From Planctomycetaceae bacterium (GTDB lineage: Bacteria; Planctomycetota; Planctomycetia; Pirellulales; Pirellulaceae), in NCBI GenBank assembly GCA_020638975.1, contig JACKHN010000008.1, forward strand, positions 186,001 to 250,000: 64,000 nt of DNA. The letters are read 5' to 3'. The position numbers and the translations under genes are program-made. Shown piece by piece: positions 61,001 through 64,000 of this stretch; position 1 is the first letter of the stretch, and the number at the start of each line of letters is the position of its first letter. The notes beneath the pieces were generated by a model. The model was not told where the DNA came from. It searched no databases and saw nothing but the letters and a program-made list of their open reading frames with translations.

Positions 61001-62292
61001 CTGTGCAGCTGCGTTGCTCTGTCGGCGTGCAAGCTCGCATTCTCGACTGGCGAGTGGCCGAGCAGTGCCGAGAGTTCGGCGACAAGCCATTTGTAGCCGA
61101 GAGCTTCGTAGCGGCTGATCGCGTTCTCGATCGGCCGCGCTGGCAGCGGCGAGTCGGCTTCCGGTTGCAGCCAGCGCCAGCAGTAACCGGCCATCAGGTT
61201 GCAGAGCGGAGGTGTGTGCGCAAACCAGTGACCGTAAAACATCGTGTTCCCGGCGGCAGGGTTCGCCTGGAAGTTTAACGCGTACGTCATCGTCCATCCT
61301 GTTGGACGGAAGTTGTAGGGCCAATCGCTTTCGATCTTACGCAAGGTTGCTTCCGCCTGTTTGCGCGCGTCAGGCGAGTTCTTTCGAAGTTGCAAGAAAA
61401 GATGGAAGATCGCCGGCAGATACTTTATTGCGACATTGCGTTTCTTCGTGACGCGTCGAACTTGCTTGACGGCGACTTCGAATTTCGCTTCCGCTTCGTC
61501 CCATTTGCCTCGCAAGAACGCCGCGCAACCTTCAATTTCGGGATGCTGGTCACCCGCTTGCTTTGCCAGCGCTTTCAATCCGGCCAAGTCGCCACGGGCG
61601 GCGGTCACGTCGACGATGCGAGCCAAAAGTTCTGGATCGAGTTCCTTGTGCACGGCGCGATACTGATCCAGGCCGACTTGCAACTCGGCCGCACAATCGC
61701 CGGTCAACAACGCGACTTGCAGGGCTTCGACGAGGTACTGCGTTTGAAGAATGGGATCAAGCTGGGCGAAGATGCTCGCATCGAAAGGAGTCAGCACGCC
61801 TAAGCACTCTTCATCGCCGATGAACGTGACGTTCATGTTCTTGGCGAGCGACTTTAGCGCCGTCACATCACTGCGATAGAACGCAATCCGCATGTCGCGT
61901 TGAAAGCGATCCTGATCGCGGCCGTAGTAGTGGCGATAGTACTCGCCGCGCGGCTTCTTCTCCTGAATCTTTGCGGCGAAGGTGTCGAAATCGCCCGAGC
62001 GAATCGCCTCTTGCACCACGAAGTCCATCAGCAATCGCTGCACCGACAGACTGCCGCCTGCTCCTCGCACCAGCAATCCCTCTTGAACCATGGCTTCGAT
62101 CTGAGTGCGCACTTCTTGGTAGTCGAGCAACTCCCCGCGATCGTCCCGCCAACCGCACTGTCGCGACAGCGCGACCATATCGGTGCGGTTGATGCCGTCG
62201 TAATTCACGGCACACAGCTGTAGCAAGTGTTTTGCTTCGGGGCTGCGGCGGTTGTACTTGTTGATCTGTGCCTGTTGGCTTGCGCCGCTCAT
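58099..62292 (-). CDS. SNF2/SWI2-family helicase (about 1397 aa)
   Basis: The C-terminal third is a complete SNF2 ATPase: motif I D-D-M-G-L-G-K-T (about 964-971), motif II D-E-A-Q (about 1058), L-T-G-T-P-L-E-N-H-L (III), V-F-S-Q-F, and S-D-R-A-H-R-L-G-Q-T-R-P-V (VI, about 1331). About 940 residues precede it, with helical repeats and a region that resembles the bacterial SNF2-associated N-terminal part. ATG at 62292 is chosen because AAGGA is upstream; the longer frame starts with TTG at 62349, right beside the inverted repeat at 62351-62423. Bacterial SNF2 proteins aid transcription recycling or DNA repair; the role of this one is not set by its neighbours. Confidence 0.93.
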   Translation of the reverse strand: MSGASQQAQINKYNRRSPEAKHLLQLCAVNYDGINRTDMVALSRQCGWRDDRGELLDYQEVRTQIEAMVQEGLLVRGAGGSLSVQRLLMDFVVQEAIRSGDFDTFAAKIQEKKPRGEYYRHYYGRDQDRFQRDMRIAFYRSDVTALKSLAKNMNVTFIGDEECLGVLTPFDASIFAQLDPILQTQYLVEALQVALLTGDCAAELQVGLDQYRAVHKELDPELLARIVDVTAARGDLAGLKALAKQAGDQHPEIEGCAAFLRGKWDEAEAKFEVAVKQVRRVTKKRNVAIKYLPAIFHLFLQLRKNSPDARKQAEATLRKIESDWPYNFRPTGWTMTYALNFQANPAAGNTMFYGHWFAHTPPLCNLMAGYCWRWLQPEADSPLPARPIENAISRYEALGYKWLVAELSALLGHSPVENASLHADRATQLHSELKTATAFNLIAPESAWERALTALQQIADPNNGATTSVENESSERLIWELDYRNNTDRFVLRPLVQKQKKRGGWTDGRAVAVQRLYASIDDYDAFGYLTDQDRSICRCIEEDVSYAYYGRYREKQYAFNLGRAAQALAGHPLVFRAGTRSEPLEITRQEPHLIVSKQGKDAFRITLEPAPSEEDLIVMEDGPRRVSFVCFTPKHRDVYKILGSKGLTIPASGKKQVLATLQSIASLVTVHSEIGGGAVETGKTVDSDPRPHVHLVPFQTGLRAEFYVRSFGSEGPFYRPGQGGENVFAEVNGENVSTRRHLAKEKSLASQVIDSCLALREQRAQADLDAEFIFPTPLEALELALQLRPLVESEQIVLHWPKGKKFNVIKESDGSQLKVSIRRDKDWFAASGELKVDEELTIDMMKLLELTELSNSRFIELDDGQYLALTDEFRRRIAELNAFAEVKKSTLRFPRVRVAAVEEVAEGFDLTTDKEWKTYVRRLHESNSLVVEVPSTFQGDLRDYQREGFQWMCRLSHWGVGACLADDMGLGKTIQAIALLLHRAADGPALIVAPTSVAFNWLNEIQRFAPTLNARIFGGGDREAFFQELGPRDVVITSYGLLYNEAERFQARPWHTAILDEAQAIKNMATKRSQAAMGLDADFRVILTGTPLENHLGELWNLFQFINPGLLGSFKAFQDRFANPIERDQDRAARWHLKKLIQPFILRRNKTQVLEELPSRTEITLQVEFSNEEAAFYEALRKRAVEKLSKSDSNEDNSQSHLKILAEIMRLRRACCHPKLAAEGSVIASSKLALFLETLEELLDNRHKVLVFSQFVDHLTILREALDHKGVAYQYLDGSTPAKKRKESVEAFQAGEGDVFLISLKAGGLGLNLTAADYVMHMDPWWNPAVEDQASDRAHRLGQTRPVTIYRFVTKGTIEEQIVDLHRTKRDLADSLLEGSDMSGKLSADQLLKLIRE

Positions 62293-62350
62293 CCTTCGCG
62301 TTCCTTGACTCTTCCTGCTGTCTGACGATTGATTCAAAGGTAAGCGCAAA

Positions 62351-62423
62351 GGGGTCGGGAGTCTTTTTCGGCCAACGGCTTTGCAAATAGAATTAGAATT
62401 AGCCGAAAAAGACTCCCGACCCC
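62351..62423. repeat. Perfect 22-bp inverted repeat, GGGGTCGGGAGTCTTTTTCGG family
   Basis: Arms 62351-62372 and 62402-62423 are exact inverse copies around a 29-base loop. It lies between the DUF1501 gene and the SNF2 gene, both on the minus strand, and may affect read-through between them. Confidence 0.92.
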
Positions 62424-62460
62424 GTCACGCTACCTTACCACGATGACGATTGCATCGGAG

Positions 62461-63897
62461 TTAGGCAAGTACGCCCTTGATCGTCGCACCGGCAACATTC
62501 GTCAGCCGTCTGCGAATCCCGTTGTGATAGTAGGTCAACCGCTCGTGATCGATGCCCAACAGTTGCAGGACCGTCGCGTGAAAATCATTCCAGTGAACAC
62601 GATCTTCGACGGCTTTCATGCCGATCTCGTCGGTTGCACCATAGGCAACCCCATGCTTTAACCCAGCACCAGCGAGCCACGCCGAAAAGCCGTACTGATT
62701 GTGATCGCGTCCGTCACCAATCACATCACCGGCGGATTGCGTGAACGGCGTACGACCGAACTCGCTGGTGAACAGGACGAGTGTATCGTCGAGCATCCCG
62801 CGTTGCCGCAGGTCGCCGATCAAGCCAGCCAGCGGCTTGTCGATTCGCTTGGCTTCTCGCCCGTGATTCTCGATCATGTTCTCGTGACCATCCCAATTGA
62901 TGCGTGGCGAGCCGAAAGCTCCGCCGGAGAACAACTGCACGAAGCGGACGCCTCGTTCCAGCAACCGCCGAGCGAGCAGACAACCTCGTCCGAACTCGTC
63001 GGTGTCTTCTTGATCGAGGCCGTATTGCTCGTGAGTCGATGCCGTCTCGCCATCGAGGTTCGTTACTTCGGGAACAGCCAATTGCATGCGCGCCGCCAAT
63101 TCGTAACTGCGAATGCGTGCTAACAGAACGTCGTCGCCGCGTTCTCGACGATGCTCCTCGTTCAGTTTCGCAAGCAGCTCGCGACTGGCGACCTCTGTTT
63201 CGCGAGCGATCTCGCGGGCGGGAAAAAGATCGTTGATCGCTTGGCCTTTGCTGCGAACGATGACTCCTTGGTGACTCGCCGAAAGAAATCCATTCGTCCA
63301 GTTGATCGTGCCACCGGCGGGCAAGCCGCGCGAGTCGGGTATTACGACGTAGGCGGGGAGGTCGTCCGTCTCGCTCCCCAATCCATAGGAAAGCCATGCG
63401 CCAAGAACCGGGAACCCGTTCAATCGAAAGCCGGTGCTCTCTTGAAAGGTCGCGGGTGTATGATTTGACGTCTCGGCAAACATCGAGCGAATGATCGTCA
63501 GCTCGTCGGCCTTCTCGGCCAGATGCGGAAACAATTCAGAGATCCACAGCCCGCTTTCGCCTCGCTGCTTGAACTCCCAATCGTTTTTTCGCAGCAAACC
63601 AACCTTGCCAAAGAAAACATCCGGCCGTTCGTCGCCGCCCAGCGGTTTGCCGTGATATTTTTCGAGGGCAGGCTTGTAGTCGAACGAATCGACTTGACTT
63701 ACGCCGCCACACGCCGTGATCTGAATGACACGCTTAGCTTTGACCGGCAGATGAGGCGGCGGATCATCGGCTTCGCTTCGCACCGAGGCTGCTGACGCAT
63801 GATCGTCTTGCATCAGGAGCGACACCAATGCTGCACCACCAATTCCACATTTAGCCCAATTGAAAAGCTGGCGACGATTGAGGTGGAGTGGGTTCAT
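62461..63897 (-). CDS. Second DUF1501 family protein, Tat-exported (478 aa)
   Basis: The N-terminus N-R-R-Q-L-F-N-W (7-14) is a twin-arginine-type signal followed by a hydrophobic stretch. The body follows the DUF1501 pattern: V-I-Q-I-T-A-C-G-G-V-S-Q-V-D near 58-71, S-L-F-P-H-L-A-like elements, then R-D-H-N-Q-Y-G-F-S and W-N-D-F-H-A-T-V-L-Q-L-L-G-I-D near the end. It is clearly homologous to the DUF1501 protein at 29993-31444. Its usual DUF1549/DUF1553 partner is not in the window; it may lie beyond the right edge, upstream on the same strand. The last 103 bases of the window give no supported gene. Confidence 0.93.
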   Translation of the reverse strand: MNPLHLNRRQLFNWAKCGIGGAALVSLLMQDDHASAASVRSEADDPPPHLPVKAKRVIQITACGGVSQVDSFDYKPALEKYHGKPLGGDERPDVFFGKVGLLRKNDWEFKQRGESGLWISELFPHLAEKADELTIIRSMFAETSNHTPATFQESTGFRLNGFPVLGAWLSYGLGSETDDLPAYVVIPDSRGLPAGGTINWTNGFLSASHQGVIVRSKGQAINDLFPAREIARETEVASRELLAKLNEEHRRERGDDVLLARIRSYELAARMQLAVPEVTNLDGETASTHEQYGLDQEDTDEFGRGCLLARRLLERGVRFVQLFSGGAFGSPRINWDGHENMIENHGREAKRIDKPLAGLIGDLRQRGMLDDTLVLFTSEFGRTPFTQSAGDVIGDGRDHNQYGFSAWLAGAGLKHGVAYGATDEIGMKAVEDRVHWNDFHATVLQLLGIDHERLTYYHNGIRRRLTNVAGATIKGVLA

Positions 63898-64000
63898 AGT
63901 AATGTAGCAGTTGTTTCTCTTCAGGCTCCGCGAGGCGTCCGTCCAACTCGCTGGATTGTAACTGAAAGGTCCACGGAAAACGAACTGCGAGGGAACTGTA

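Noticed and set aside
62292..62349. Upstream TTG start for the SNF2 gene
   Set aside because: It would begin right beside the perfect inverted repeat 62351-62423 without a ribosome site; the ATG at 62292 follows AAGGA.
63898..64000. C-terminus of an upstream gene at the right edge
   Set aside because: More than one minus-strand frame is open to the edge and none shows the DUF1553 C-terminal pattern expected for a PSD1 partner, so none can be chosen.

Overview
The window looks like a chromosomal segment of a planctomycete (Pirellulales-like). The evidence is a PSD1-type cytochrome protein (c-type CxxCH + DUF1549 + DUF1553) followed by a DUF1501 protein, a second DUF1501 protein, an FGly-type sulfatase, a zinc-ribbon Ser/Thr kinase fused to WD40 repeats, giant secreted proteins, Tat-signalled enzymes, moderate GC, and intergenic DNA full of short palindromic repeats. 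No rRNA, tRNA, CRISPR array, integrase, transposase or phage gene was recognised.

Region 1 (1-17249, all minus strand) is a type IV pilus / type II secretion-like operon. In transcription order it holds a PilB-type ATPase (second paralogue), PilT, PilB, a PilC/GspF platform protein with an unusual insertion, two GspG-like pseudopilins, a GspH/FimT-like, a PilV-like, a giant 1731-residue GspK-like and a PulJ/PilW-like pseudopilin that runs off the left edge. Four of the pseudopilins carry aspartate/asparagine-rich loops resembling EF-hand or dockerin calcium loops. No secretin, prepilin peptidase or PilMNOP gene lies in the window.

Region 2 (17468-25478) holds a sulfatase, a divergent QueD/6-pyruvoyl-tetrahydropterin-synthase homologue with a probable TTG start, and a 1913-residue secreted beta-helix protein with five long tandem repeats.

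Region 3 (25939-33385, plus strand) holds an aldo/keto reductase, the PSD1-DUF1501 pair and a secreted D-aminoacylase-like amidohydrolase. Region 4 (33416-38792) looks like a surface-glycan or glycolipid cluster: two SAM methyltransferases, a TMTC-like GT-C membrane protein with TPRs and an FAD-dependent mutase/oxidase-like protein.

Region 5 (39222-44548) holds a CtpA-type protease overlapping tsaD, a secreted alpha/beta hydrolase with an FnIII-like tail, and a small membrane protein. Region 6 (44888-53885) holds an LplT-PlsC-Aas triple fusion, three small exported or membrane proteins and the kinase-WD40 protein. Region 7 (54039-63897) holds a ThiI/PP-loop protein, a Tat-exported enolase-superfamily protein, threonine aldolase, a 1397-residue SNF2 helicase and the second DUF1501 protein.

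The spaces between genes hold at least nine inverted-repeat families, several present twice in the window. They lie between convergent, divergent and tandem genes alike. The least explained structures are the 595-bp nested-palindrome region (43126-43720), the MITE-like elements, and the calcium-loop pseudopilin set with its giant GspK-like member.
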